Origin: Turnera subulata
Taxonomy: Eukaryota > Streptophyta > Magnoliopsida > Malpighiales > Passifloraceae
NCBI GenBank assembly: GCA_028386065.3
Contig: JAKUCV010000905.1
Coordinates: 9,053-73,052, forward strand
DNA length: 64,000 nt
Reading direction: 5' to 3'
Shown here one piece after another: positions 1 through 12,285 of this stretch. The notes under the pieces were generated by a model that saw only the letters and a program-made list of their open reading frames with translations, made no database searches and had not been told where the DNA came from. A program made the position numbers and the translations under genes. Numbering within the stretch: the first letter of the stretch is position 1; every line of letters starts with the position of its first letter.

Positions 1-52
1 AAAATAATTATTGACAGTTCAAGTAAAATGCAATATTACCTGCAGGTTTTTG

Positions 53-3000
53 CTAGTGAGCTTCTTGACCTCTGCTTACAGCAGGTCTTTCAAGTCTGCT
101 TCTGATGGACATGAGTTTTGCAGTAACATCCCTCATGTTCATCCTTCCCTCTGCAAATTCTACGGTGCAAGTAACACCAATCTCAAATATCCCAATCAAG
201 CATTCCTTCACTCTCTTGTTTCTATTCATATTCCCACCAAAGGTTCCCTGAAGCAGCATGGGATCCGAGACTTCAGGCAATCGTTCTTCATCGGACAAAG
301 CAATCTTATCAAATTCATGGAGGGTCAATTCATCTTTGAACATGTCATGTGTAGGCCTCTTCCCAGTAAACAACTCCAACAAAAGGATGCCATAACTGTA
401 AACATCCCCATATGTTGAAACCCCACTTCCCATTCCGTACTCTGCGATAGATAAACAACAATACTAGACGATTTCGATTGAAAATAAATAAAAAATTCTG
501 CCAAAAATTTTGAGGGTGAAATAAGTTTTACCTGGAGGAGCATAACCTATAGTTCCTTTTATTCCACTAGAACTTGTTTGACTTGCTGGGTTTGTTTCTA
601 GTAGGAATCTTGCTAATCCGAAATCACCAACATGTGCGGTCATGTCATCATTGAGAAGGATATTGCTTGGCTTGATATCACAATGCACCAGAGGTATCTC
701 ACATTGATGATGCAGATAATCCAGCGCACAAGCCACATCAATGGCAATATTTAGCCTTTGAATGAAGCTCAAGTTCTTTCGTACCTCATTCTCTGCATGA
801 GAGGAGGAATGATGCAACCACTCGTCTAAGCTCCCGTTAGCCATGAACTCGTAAACAATAGCCTTGAAGTCTTTTCCATGAAAATCAATGCTTGAACAAA
901 CAGTTAGTGTCTTCACAAGATTTCGATGTCTGATGTCGCGCAAGGCCTCACATTCAGCCAGGAAACTTTTAGAAGCTGCGGGGTGCACAAGGTTCAGCAC
1001 CTTGACTGCGATTGTCGTTCTCTCTGGTTCTCCGATAATTCCTCTGTACACAGATCCAAAGCTACCAATTCCTATCAAGTTTGTAGTAGAAAATCCATCC
1101 GTAGCTCTGAGCAGACTTTGATAAGACAGCTGCAAATTGCCTAGAGGATTTTCAACATGTTCATCCCTTTTCCTCTTCCATGAAAAAAGATACAAGCAAT
1201 ACAAAACTAAACTTGCCCCCAACAATCCAGAAATTGTTGCCACTATCACGACAACAAGGTTGGATCTGTTCTTCTTATGTGACTGTGTCACTACGCATTT
1301 TGGCAAATGAAATTCTGGAATGCCTCCACACAGCATATCGTTTCCCATCAGGAAAGCTGCACTTGAATTGCTGAAGACTCCTTTGGTTGGCACTTTACCC
1401 ACAAAATCATTATGAGAGAGATTTAAGTATTCCAACACTTTTAATCCCTCAAGAAATAGTGGAATGCTTCCTGTCAAATTGTTATCTGAAAGATCTAGCT
1501 CTTGGATCCCTCTGAGCAAACTGAAAGTTGGAGGTATGCTCCCATGCAAGAAATTCCCATCCAGCCCAAGACGCTCCAGGCTCTCACAATTTCCAATATC
1601 GCTAGGAATTTCGCCAGAAAACATGTTATGTGATAGGCCAAGTTGGCCGAGATTTCTCAAATTTCCAACTTCCATGAGAAGGGAACCCCTTAGACCGTTA
1701 CTCGACAAGTCTAGAAAGAATGACAAGGATGTGATACCAAATATCTCCACAGGAATAGTACCAGTGAGATTGTTATCCGAAAGATCCAGACCTAACAATT
1801 TTTGGCAATTGCCAATAGTTGAAGGGATGTGTCCTTGAAAGTTATTCCCCCCTAAACTCAAATAAATTAACAAGCTAAGATTTCCTATGGATTCCGGAAT
1901 GTTACCAGTGAAATCGTTTACATGAATTTGAAAATACACGAGCTTTTTCAGCATTCCAATATCTGAGGGAATGACTCCAGTGAGATTGTTGTTGTTTAAA
2001 TATATTACCTCCAGATTTTGGAGATTATGAATTCCAGTCGGGATGGTTCCAGATATTTGGTTGTTGTCTAGTGTCAACCATTCAATTGTAGTTGAGAGGT
2101 TGGCTATAGCTGCAGGCAACAAGCCTTCAAAGTTGTTTACAGCTATGTCCAGAACGCGTAAGCGGGTGGCATTTGATAAAGATGAAACAAAGCTCAACTC
2201 TTCTCCACTACCTCCCAACCTATTGTTGTAAATGCGAAACTCTTCCAACCTCTGGAGATTCTCCAGATTTGGCACTTCCCCAGTAAATTCATTCTCAGTA
2301 CAAAAAAAGTATACCAAATTTGAGGCATTGGATAAAGACACCGGAAAACTGCCTGTAAGATGATTTAATGAAACACCGAAGAAGGAAAGATTGGGAAGAG
2401 AGATGCCTAAATCTCTAGGAAGAGTGCCATGCAATCTGTTTCCAATCACCGAAAAATTCTGGATAGAAGAGATATTGTATAACAGGGGAGGGATAATACC
2501 TGACAAATTGTTCTCTTCCAGGCCAAACAACTGTAGGTTTATGAGTTGGGTTAGGGATTCAGGTATGCTTCCGCCCAAGTTATTGAAGGATGTCCAAAGT
2601 TGCACCAAAGATGAAAGATTTCCTAAAGAAGGAGGGATGCTTCCGGTTAGTCTGTTTCTTGCAATGTGAAGGTATTGGAGGTTTGGGATAGAACCAAGCC
2701 CCTCTGGAATCTTATCAACCAGCTTGTTGTTATCAAGAAAGATTGCCTTGAGGTTGGAGCAAGCTGACAAATTGGCTGGGATATTTCCGGAGAAAGAATT
2801 GTTGTGTAGCCCTAGTACTCGCAATCTTGGCAAATGGCTAACTTGAGGTGGGATTTGGCCACTAAAGCTGTTGTTTTGGAGCCATAATTCCCTTAGGAAG
2901 CTCAAGTTCCCAATATGGGGAGACAGGAAGCCTTCAAGTCTTGAGGAGTTGAGGTGCAATGCAGTGACTCTTTGGTGCCTACGGCCACAAGTAACACCAT

Positions 3001-3214
3001 ACCACTGACAAAAATGGACGGTTTGGTTCCAGGAGCCCAAAACACCAAAAGGGTCTTTTGTTATTTGGGTTTTGAATTCAAGTAAGCTCAGTCTATCTGT
3101 TTCATTGCCTATAATGGTAGCGGCATATGAGGCTGATGAGAAAGTAAAGGTTAGGCAGACAACAACAGCAAGAATGAAAATGGAGGAAAACAAGTGGTAG
3201 TGTGTGAATTCCAT
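53..3214 (-). CDS. LRR-XII receptor-like kinase, intact copy 1 (two exons)
   Basis: Probable plasma-membrane pattern-recognition receptor kinase of the EFR/FLS2/Xa21-like LRR-XII class. Exon 1 is 3214-532 and exon 2 is 441-53. The donor is CCAG|GTAAAAC and the acceptor GCAG|AGTACGG, giving [14 protein letters not shown] across the junction and a predicted 1023 aa, the usual family length. In order: signal peptide (about 1-30), LRRNT with a CQWYGVTC cysteine pair (about 36-76), roughly 21-22 plant-type LRRs to about 640, one membrane segment (about 652-677), and a kinase domain (about 708-1010). The kinase has [24 protein letters not shown] and DFGLARF. HCD in place of HRD marks a non-RD kinase, typical of immune receptors. 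The ATG lies about 65 bp downstream of a TATA box and matches the start in paralogs. The ligand is unknown. No lesion seen. Confidence 0.9.
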
Positions 3215-3278
3215 ATCTTTGATAGCAATGAGAATATGAGATTGGTTGATGAGGTGGAGAACTGCGTGCTTGGTGTTT

Positions 3279-3286
3279 TATATATA
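3279..3286 (-). promoter_or_regulatory. TATA box of kinase copy 1
   Basis: TATATATA on the minus strand, about 65 bp upstream of the ATG at 3214. It is the only strong TATA in the proximal upstream region. The same region is deleted upstream of the copy at 7518-11496. Confidence 0.6.
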
Positions 3287-3289
3287 GAT

Positions 3290-4398
3290 AATTGGAATGG
3301 ACTATGGCTATGCAATGCATGCAGGCATTTGTTGCTGTTTAAATTATACCAGCCAGTAAACACAAAGTAAGAACAAACAAACAAACTAGTCACCGAGTGT
3401 ATAGAGCACGAACTGAAAAGTCACTCTTGTTGGTCCTATGATGTGCCCTGTCCATAAGGAAACCTTGAATAAAGACATTGACGAAAAAACTGAAGTCAAT
3501 TCCTTGAATAAAGACATTCACGAAAATACTAAAAGTCACTACCCTGTATCCACGCCGTATTTAGGAAGCAGAACTGAAATGTCCAAGTCAACCACTAGCG
3601 ACCAACAATGTAATACCACGCCTTGCTTTCATGTAATGGCTTTAAAAATTCTGCACTAATATATTAGAAAATTACAACGGCATTGTTTTCACCGTCATTA
3701 ATCCAAATTTCATCATCACCAGGAATTTCCCTAGATAACTTCCTCTCATGCTTGGGTAGTTGCTGAATTGTATATCTGTACAATGATTCTCTCATGATTC
3801 TTCTTCTTTTCTTTTAGTTTATTCCTGTTAAGAAGTCTTCTTTTACTTGTAATTTTCTTAGCTTTCATCTTCTGTCTTCAACTTCTACCACCATCATGTA
3901 TTAAAATTTCTTAATAAAAACGAGATGACTTATCAAAAAAACAAAAAAAAAAACTTGTGTATTCACTGTGCTTTATAAATATTTTCGGTGGGCCAATACA
4001 ATAAGTAAACGCTTCATAGGAAATTAGGGGTATTTATTTGTTTTTCTACGGACATTAGTTTGTTATCCAATGCGACTATTCGAATAAGTTCAGTTGATGG
4101 AGGCAGAAGCATAGGAATAGGATAGACCAAGACATTTTGGAGTCTTTGCTCTTTAGAACTAAGTCATGAACAATAAGTGAAAGATAAGGAAGAAAGGAAT
4201 GAGCAAGACAATTATTATAATCACATACTTACTACCAAACTACATATTGACAATTTGATGTGTACTGTCATTAATTTTGGATAAATTTTCTCAGAGTCTA
4301 AACACAACATCCATGTTATTCTAAACAAACAGCATAGTACTCCTAGTCCTCCAAAAAAGAAAGAGTGGGAAATGTTAGCATGAACCCGTGTAAAATTG
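3290..4398. other. Intergenic, upstream of kinase copy 1
   Basis: No gene seen. The proximal 400 bp (about 3290-3700) resembles the upstream region of the copy at 7518-11496 (about 11560-11870), for example the shared GTATAGAGCACG stretch, so the promoter region was duplicated with the gene. An A-rich tail at 3936-3953 after an AATAAAAACGAG stretch could be the 3' end of an old retroposon, but no protein or TSD supports this. Confidence 0.5.
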
Positions 4399-4490
4399 TC
4401 TATATATACTAAAGCAGGGAAGGTTTGGAGCAAGTGCTTTGACCCTTTTGCCTGATGAAAATATTAATATGGTAAATTTGTCCCTGTTTT

Positions 4491-4682
4491 GTTTAATAAT
4501 AACGTTAGGATGAGGGTTACCGACGGCAAAGTACAATCCCAAATATATCCTCAATAATCCTATAATTCCACAAACAACTCTATATTGTTTAATAATAACG
4601 TTAGGATAAGGGTTACCGATGGCAAAGTACAATCCCAAATATATCCTCAATAATCCTATAATTCCACAAATAACTCTATATA
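4491..4682. repeat. Tandem duplication, 2 x 96 bp
   Basis: Copy 1 (4491-4586) and copy 2 (4587-4682) both start GTTTAATAATAACGTTAGGA and differ at only a few positions. It lies near the 5' end of the Helitron-like element and looks recent. Confidence 0.9.
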
Positions 4683-5555
4683 TTTTGATTAAGTTTTTTT
4701 ATTTAGCAGCTAAGGATCAATTGTAGGTTTAACTCCACCTTATTTACTTTTTGCATTGAAACTGGTCGCGTGTTGTACTGAGACATAACTAGATTCAATT
4801 TTTTTTAAAAAAACTCCACATTATTTCCTAATTCCATCCTTCTATATTAATTTTTAAATTTTATAAATTGCAATGAATGTAGGAAGATGAGTTGTCAAGT
4901 TGTAGGCATCAACACCTAGACATTATAGTGGGGCAAATTCCTTCTCTACCAACAACTGTTATCCCTCTACAATCTCTACCTCTTTCTTCACCTCCTTTGC
5001 CTTTTTGTTTCGTTGCTGCCTTGAACGGATCCTCATTATCCTCTTTTTACCGCCTCCCATGGGACCTCCTGTGCCTCCATGATCTCTTCTGTAGTTATTA
5101 TTATAGCTTGCATAGCTATCACCATCCCTAGAGATTAAAGATAAAAAAAATCTTCATGCCATCATGTATCTTGAGCATGAGTTCCTGTTCTTTTTCTTTT
5201 CTTTCTACTTCACCTTCTGTCTTTTTTTTTTTATTTCAGGCTTGCCGTTCTTCCTACTTCCTAGAGTGATGGCCAATCATTAAGTTTAAGCATTTGAATT
5301 CAAGAGAGATAAAGAAAGATATTCGCTTCTTAAAAAAAGATGGGATAAAGCAGGTAATGTGATTTCTTTTTTTTTTTCAGCTTACCTATTTGTTTTTTTT
5401 ACCGATCTTTAATTAATTGCTTAACAACAAAAATGGTTTCCTTTAGTTTCATTACTTCTCACTTTTGTTCATTTCTTCTGTTTCCCAATGTTTCCCAAAG
5501 TTCCCTTGGGGTTCGATTAACTCTTGGAATTTTTTTTTTTTTGTGATTTCCAGTC

Positions 5556-5763
5556 TTTTTTTTTTTAATGGAAATCGATTGGCTTTATTGATGTAAATTA
5601 TTTACAAAGAATAATAGTGAGAATGTAGAAAAAGCTAAAGGCTTAAGCCCATAACAACATCGTGGACGAGCTCAGTTCGTAGTGAATTCTAACAGGTTTG
5701 CCTAGACCCCATCCTTTTGAAAGGCTTGGAAGAGGACAGGATGGTGCCTGCTCCAAACGGAAT
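5556..5763 (-). mobile_element. 5'-truncated LINE 3' end with target duplication
   Basis: A poly-T run at the left edge is the poly-A tail of a minus-strand insertion. The next bases resemble the LINE 3' end at 34300 (gene-strand CAATAAAGCC just before the tail). The flanks are GATTTCCAGTC (5545-5555) and GATTTCCTGTC (5764-5774), an 11-bp target duplication with one mismatch. Only about 200 bp of 3' sequence was integrated, and it carries no coding region. Confidence 0.7.
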
Positions 5764-6707
5764 GATTTCCTGTCTTTTTATATAGCAGTAGCAGTGATAT
5801 AGGTAATGCTCTCCATATTATATTTTGTTTAAGTATTTTGCAGATCAGTGTAGCTCTTTGTGTCACCAATTCCCAGTGATCACTATAGCTCTCTGTTTTT
5901 TTTTTTTTTTACATTCTTTTACGCAGTCAAAGAAAAATCAAACAAGGTTGTGACCGCCACTTGATCGTTATTTTGGGAAAGCCTATAGTTATTGGTAATT
6001 ATTTGCAAGTGATCGAAAGAGGAGAGCAACAGAACTAGCAACTGCGAACATGAAAATTTTTGGTTTTCCTATGATTGAGTTGCCTACCTTCGATGATAAT
6101 TTATAATTTGTCTGTCTGTGGTCTATTTTATTTGCCGTGGCCTTCTTTTGTGTGTGGAACATCATTAGTATAAGCATAGAAAGCTATGACTTGCTCTTTA
6201 TTAGTTTGCAAATAGTTTCTACTTTTCGTTTATTGATTACAATACGTATATTTATTTTACTAACAAAGAATTCAACAATTTGGAAATGAAATCGTGTATA
6301 GAGATTAGGAATTAGGTTGACACTTAGAGATTAGGAGTTAGGTTGTCACTTAGCTGCTTTTCACTTGAGAAATATACATTATAAGATTGACAAATCAATA
6401 ACAATAATCATAACAGGTTAATGGTCAAATTAAAAATAACCCTAAGAGTAACATAATGTTTTAATATGCGAGAAAGCCAAAATCCCGCAGCAACGCGCGG
6501 GCATTTAACTAGTAAAACCTATAATACCAACTATAACTCCTACGCTGATCATGATGATCTAGTAGGAACAAACTAATTCCGAACTCAGGCTTCACTGAAC
6601 AAGGAGTTTTGAACAATTCAGAGAAATACTCAACGGCAGCTTCCTTTATGGCGTCAGGAACAGAGAGCATTCAGACTTCTGTGCATAATAGACCTATTCT
6701 ATTCTTC

Positions 6708-6935
6708 CTATACCTCTTCTGCGTGAAAATTTTTTCTGGAATTTTTATTTCGCGATCTACACCATTTGATTTTGGATTTTTGCCTCCATAAACGCTCCCT
6801 CCAGGGTAATTTGAGCAAACAGGCTAACTGCTGTTCCTCCTTAGATATGTCCCGGCCGGAATCTGCTTCTAAGTCCTGACCGGCTAGTTGGGATTCATGA
6901 GTTTCCGCTTTCCTGCAGGTTGTATGGCAAGGCAA
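6708..6935 (-). pseudogene. LINE ORF2 relic (linker before the reverse transcriptase)
   Basis: The minus frame contains RLWRQKSKIKW followed by an NKNSRKNFHA-like stretch. This resembles the conserved LINE segment between endonuclease and reverse transcriptase, seen intact in this window as LWRQKSRLKWSRLGDRNT near 48600. Only about 60 residues are recognisable and the boundaries are unclear. Confidence 0.5.
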
Positions 6936-7416
6936 TTACATGATGTATTAATCCAGTGAATACACACGATTAGCAGCAAAACAAAAAAAAAAAAAAAGAA
7001 GCAAGAGATCCAATAGACGTGTATTGGTTAGACTTGTATTTTTCCTCGGTTCACTATCGCGTAATATAATGGTTAGAAAATTGCTTAGCAAAACAAAAAA
7101 GAAGCAAAACTTGCATAACACTTCCAGGAGGAAATCTAGTCACATTTAGATGAATGATTCAGGATCAAATTCAGTTCTTAACTGATTCACAAATTCGTGG
7201 ACTTACTACAAGTTTTAATATACTAGATAAAGAAAGATACATCTTGAACTAGCTTAAAAAACATATATTAGATAGAAATAAAAAAGAAAACAACCACAAC
7301 GCATATTCAACAGGTTTATAGCCTATATAATTAGTCCATGCAGGGAGTATAAGATACATCTTCTAGTAGAGCCATTCTTTCCCCATTCACCTGACGAACT
7401 TGGAAACTGGAATGAC
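6936..7416. other. Shared 3' flank of kinase copies
   Basis: No gene seen. From about 7120 the sequence matches the 3' flank of the copy at 24804-27936 (about 24366-24700), including CCAGGAGGAAATCTAGTCAC. This flank was part of the duplicated unit and probably holds the 3' UTR exon. Confidence 0.55.
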
Positions 7417-7417
7417 C

Positions 7418-7504
7418 CTGCTCGAACAGGAAAATTCAAATGATTGCTTTCTTTTTTTCGTTGAAAAAAAAAAATTTAACAGCTCAAGTAAAATGCAATA
7501 TTAC
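7418..7504 (-). other. Predicted 3' UTR intron of kinase copy 2
   Basis: The stop codon at 7518-7520 is followed on the minus strand by CCTGCAG|GTAATATT, a good donor. The acceptor TTCGAGCAG|GGTCATTCC follows after 87 nt. The same donor and acceptor sequences occur downstream of the copy at 24804 (intron about 24698-24790), and the donor alone is visible at the left edge of the window for copy 1. Confidence 0.5.
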
Positions 7505-7517
7505 CTGCAGGTTTTTG

Positions 7518-10500
7518 CTAGTTAGCTTCTTGACCTCTTCTTGCAGCAGGTCTTTCAAGTTTGCTTCTGATGGACAGGAGTTTTGCAGTAACATCCCTCA
7601 TGTTCATCCTTCCCTCTGCAAATTCTATGGAGCAACCAACACCAATCCCAAATATCCCAATCAAGCAATCCTTCACTCTCTTGTTCCTATTCATATTCCC
7701 ACCAAATGTGTCCTGAAGTAGAATAGGATCCAAGATATAAGGCAATTGTTCTTCGTCGGACAAAGCCACCTTACCAAATTCGTGGAGGTTCAGTCCATCT
7801 ATGAACATGTCATGTGTAGGCCTCTTCCCTGTAAACAACTCCAACAAAAGGATGCCATAACTATAAGCATCCCCATATGTTGAGACTCCACTTCCCATTC
7901 CGTACTCTGCATGTGATAAACAAGAATACTAGCTGATTTTGATTGAAAATAAATCAAATACTCTGCCAAATGAAAAAGAAAACAAGTTTTACCTGGAGGA
8001 GCATAACCTAAAGTTCCTTTTATTCCAGTAGAACTTGTTTGACTTGCAGGGTTTGTTTCTTGTAGGAATCTTGCTAATCCAAAATCACCAACATGTGCCG
8101 TCATATCATCATTGAGAAGGATATTGTCTGGCTTGATATCACAATGAACCAGTGGTATCTCACACTGATGATGCAGATAATCCAGCGCACAGGCCACATC
8201 AGTGGCAATATTTAGCCTTTCAACGAAGCTCAAGTTCTTTGGTATCTCTGCATGAGAAGAAGAATGATGCAACCACTCGTCTAAGCTCCCGTTAGCCATG
8301 AACTCGTAAACAATAGCCTTGAAGTCTTTTCCTAGAAAATCAGTACCTGAACAGACAGTTAGTATCTTCACAAGATTTCGATGTCTGATGTTGCGCAAGG
8401 CCTCACATTCAGCTAGGAAACATTTAGAAGCTGAAGGGTGCACAAGGTTCAGCACCTTGACTGCAATTGTCGTTCTCTCTGCTTCTCCAATAATTCCTCT
8501 GTACACAGCTCCAAAGCTACCCATTCCTATCAAGTTTGCAGCAGAAAATCCATCTGTAGCTCTGAGCAAATTTTGATAACACAGTTGCAAATTGCATAGA
8601 GGATTTTCAACATGTTCATCCTTTTTTTTCTTCCCCCAAGCAAGATACAAAAAATACAAGACTAAACTTGCCCCTAACAATCCAGAAACTGTTGCCACTA
8701 TCACAACAACAAGGCTGTATCTCTTCACTACGCATTTTGGCAAATGAAATTTTGAAATCCCTCCACACAGCTCGTTGTTTCCCATCAAGAAAGCTGCACT
8801 TGAATTGCTGAAGACTCCTTTGGTTGGAGCTTCACCAACAAAATCATTATGAGAGAGATTTAAGTATTCCAATGCTCTCAATTCCTCAAGAAATAGCGGA
8901 ATGCTTCCTGTCAAATTATTACTAGAAAGATCTAATTGTTGGATCGCTCTGAGAAGATTAAAACTTAAAGGAATGGTCCCTTGTAGAAAATTCCCATCCA
9001 ACAAAAGACTCTCCAAGCTCTCACAGTTTCCAATATCACTAGGAATTTCCCCAGATAACATGTTGTGGGACAGATAGAGCTGGCCGAGATTTCTCAAATT
9101 TCCAACTTCCTTGAGAAGGGAACCCCTTAGACCGTTACGCGACAAGTCTAGAAAGAGCGACAAGGATGTGAGACCAAATATCTCCACAGGAACAGTACCA
9201 ATGAGAATGTTATCTGAAAGATCCAGCCCTAACAAGTTTTGACAATTGCCAATAGTTGAAGGGATGTGACCTTGAAAGTTATTACCCCCTAAAGTCAGAT
9301 ACAGTAATAAGCTTAGATTTCCTATGGATTTTGGAATGTTACCAGAGAAATCGTTTCCATGAATTTGAAAATACACGACCTTTTTCAGCATTCCAATTTT
9401 AGAGGGAATGGCTCCGGCGAGTTTGTTGTTGTTTAAATATAATACCTCCAAATTTTGGAGATTATGAATTCCAGTCGGGATAGTTCCAGATATTTGGTTG
9501 TCGTCTAGTGTCAACCATTCAATTGTAGTTGAGAGGTTGGCTATAGATTCAGGCAACATGCCTTCAAAGTTGTTTAGACCTATGTCCAGAACGCGTAAGC
9601 GGGTGGCATTTGATAAAGACGAAACAAAGCTCAACTCTTGTCCACTACCTCCCAACCTATTGTTGTAAATGCGTAACTCTTCCAACCTCTGCAGATTCCC
9701 CAGATTTGGCACTTCCCCGGTAAATTCATTCCCAATACAACAAAAATATACCAAATTCGAGGCATTGGATAACGACACCGGAAAATCGCCAGTAAAATGA
9801 TTCAATGCAACACTAAAGAAGGAAAAACTGGGAAGAGAGGTGCCTAAATCTCTAGGAAGAGTGCCATGCAATCTGTTTCCAATCACCGACAAATCCTTGA
9901 TAGAAGAGATATTGAATAACAGGGGAGGGATAATACCTGACAAATTATTAAATTCCAGGGCAAGGTACTGTAGGTTTGTCAGTTGGTTTAGGGATTCAGG
10001 TATGCTTCCGCCCAAGTTATTGAGGGATGTCCAAAGTTCCACCAAAGAGGAAAGATTTCCTAAAGAAGGAGGGATGCTTCCGGTTAGTCTGTTTCTGGCA
10101 ATGTGAAGGTGTTGGAGGTTTGGGATAGAACCAAGCTCCTCTGGAATCTTATCAACCAGCTTGTTGTTATCAAGATAGATTTCCTTGAGGTTGGAGCAAG
10201 CTGACAAGTTGGCTGGGATATTTCCGGTGAAAGAATTGTTGTATAGCGATAGTCCTCGTAATCTTCGCAAATGGCTAACTTGAGGTGGGATTTGGCCACT
10301 AAAGCTGTTGTCGTGGAGCCACAATGACCTTAGGAAGCTCAAGTTACCAATATGAGGAGACAGGAAGCCTTCTAGTCTTGAGGAGTTGAGGTGCAATGCA
10401 GTGACTCTTTGGTGCCTATGTCCAGAATGCGTAAGCGGGTGGCATTTGATAAAGACGAAACAAAGCTGCTCAACTCTTCTCCACTACCTCCCAACTTATT

Positions 10501-11496
10501 AATGGAAACGACGAACGCTTCCAACCTATGAGCTCTCTCCAAATTTGGAACTTTCCCAGTAAATTCATTATCACCCCAATAAACAAATACCAAATTAGAG
10601 GCATTGGATAAGGACACCGGGAGATTGCCAGTAAAATAATTACTGTTAATGCTGAAGACTTTAAGATTTGGAAGAGAGACGCCTAAATCTCTAGGAAGAG
10701 TGCCATGAAGTCTGTTTCCATGCAGCCAAAATTTCTGAATAGAAGAGATATTGTATAACAGGGGAGGGACAATACCTGACAAATCAATAGATTCCATGGC
10801 AATGACCTCTAGGTTTGTCAGTTGGGTTAGGGATTCAGGTATGCTTCCGCCCAAGTTATTCTGGGATGTCCAAAGGTGCACCAAAGAAGAAAGATTTCCT
10901 ATAGAAGGAGGGATGCTTCCGGTTAGTCTGTTTCGGGCAATGTAAAGGGTTTGGAGATTTGGGATAGAACCAAGCTCCTCTGGAATCTTATCTACCAGCT
11001 TATTGTTAGAAAGATAGATTGTTTTGAGGCGAGAGCAAGCTGACAAATTGGCTGGGATATTTCCGGTGAAAGAATTGTTGTATAGCGATAGTGCTTGCAA
11101 TCTTCGCAAATGGGTAACTTGAGGTGGGATTTGGCCACTAAAGCTGTTGTCTTGGAGCCATAAGTCCTTTAGGAAGCTCAAGTTCCCAATATGGGGAGGC
11201 AGGAAGCCTTGAAGTTTTGAGGAGTGGAGGTGCAACTTGGTGACTCTTTGGTGCCTACGACAACAGGTAACACCATGCCACTGGCAAAAGTGGACGGTTT
11301 CGTTCCAGGAGCCCAAAACACCAAAAGGGTCACTTGTTATTTGGGTTTTGAATTCAAGTAAGCTCAGTCTATCTGTTACATTGCCTATAATGGTACTAGT
11401 GGTGGCATATGACGCTGATGAGAAAGAAAAGGTTAGGCAAGCAACAACTGCAAGAAGGAAAATGGAGGAAAACAAGTGGTAGTGTGTGAATCCCAT
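7518..11496 (-). pseudogene. LRR-XII receptor kinase copy 2: frameshifted fusion of two paralogs
   Basis: The 5' part (11496 to about 10415) encodes signal peptide, LRRNT and about the first half of an LRR domain. It then jumps near 10413-10425 into the end of another copy's LRRNT (HQRVTALHLNSSRLEGF) and runs through a second complete LRR domain, membrane segment (VVVIVATVSGLLGA) and non-RD kinase (HCDIKPDN, DFGLARF). The jump changes frame, so the first frame stops at 10372. The second frame opens only with TTG and has no signal peptide. Exon 1 ends at 7993; exon 2 is 7906-7518. The ATG at 11496 is chosen from paralogs; an upstream in-frame ATG at 11553 exists but is not conserved. If the frame were restored the receptor would have about 30 or more LRRs. 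Probably non-functional. Confidence 0.85.
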
Positions 11497-11553
11497 ATCT
11501 TTGATAGCAATGAGAATATGAGAGGGGTTGATGAGGAGGAGAACTGCGCGCAT

Positions 11554-12285
11554 GCAGGCATTTGTTGTTGATTAAATCATACGAAAAGAGACAAATAAGT
11601 CACCGAGCGTATAGAGCACGGACTCAAAAGTCACTCTTGCTGTGCTTTGCCAATAAAGAAACCTAGGTAGTACCTAGGTAGTACCCACGACGTATTTAGG
11701 AAGCCGAACTGAATTGTGTTAAGTCCACTCCACTCACTAGTACTATACTACTTGCATTCACAACCAAAAGCAACCATTAGGGACCAACATTGTAATACGA
11801 CGGTTCCAACGGAATGGCTTGAAAGTTCTGCAGTAATATATTACAAAATTTTAACGGCATCGTTCCATTCTTTCCCACTCTTCTTTACCCATGCCTTTTT
11901 GGGTTGAAGCTGTACAAGTATAGTTTATATTCTCGTTCTCAATCATATTCCTCATTCTACTCTTGACAGTCACCTTATCAGCTCTAATTTGGTTCCCCTC
12001 GTGTTATGCATCATCTCTTGGTGTGTTTGATTGTGCCTCTAATCCACATAATTGTGGCCATGTTTGATTGTGCCTGTTATGCACACTGATCCACATGCTC
12101 ACAAATGTGATGTGCTTTTATAAATCCTATTCCTATACACATAAATCTTGTTGTATAATTCTTTATAATAGCTTAAGGATAATTCTTTTGTTAGTATTTT
12201 TTTAACAAATTTTGTTCACCTAATCCATAACTTTGTATTTTGGGATCTTTAGGTTTGATCTGTTTATGTAAATAAAACATGCTTC
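11554..12285. other. Intergenic, upstream of kinase copy 2
   Basis: No gene seen. The proximal part matches the upstream region of copy 1 but lacks about 50 bp containing its TATA box (see findings). The distal part is AT-rich without recognisable structure. Confidence 0.5.

Larger units (their letters stand above)
4399..6512 (+). mobile_element. Non-autonomous Helitron-like element (about 2.1 kb)
   Basis: The 5' end is TCTATATATACTAAAG, matching the TC-plus-TA-rich start typical of plant Helitrons. The 3' end has a GC-rich hairpin (CCCGC...GCGGG, about 6484-6501) followed about 8 bases later by CTAG and then T (CTRR plus target T). There are no terminal inverted repeats or target duplication, as expected for Helitrons. 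No Rep/helicase ORF exists, so it is non-autonomous. The base before TC is G rather than the usual A, which weakens the exact 5' call. It contains a 96-bp tandem duplication and a truncated LINE 3' end. Confidence 0.72.

Noticed and set aside
888..2669. Several plus-strand ORFs of 60-124 codons opposite kinase copy 1 (and equivalents opposite the other copies)
   Set aside because: They are antisense shadows of repetitive LRR/kinase coding sequence and recur at the same positions in each paralog without known domains.
4891..5131. A 79-codon plus-strand ORF inside the Helitron
   Set aside because: Low-complexity Leu/Ser/Pro composition with no domain and no conservation evidence.
7799..10396. 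A receptor kinase gene starting at 10396
   Set aside because: The frame opens with TTG, not ATG, and lacks a signal peptide; comparison with paralogs shows it is the downstream half of a fusion.
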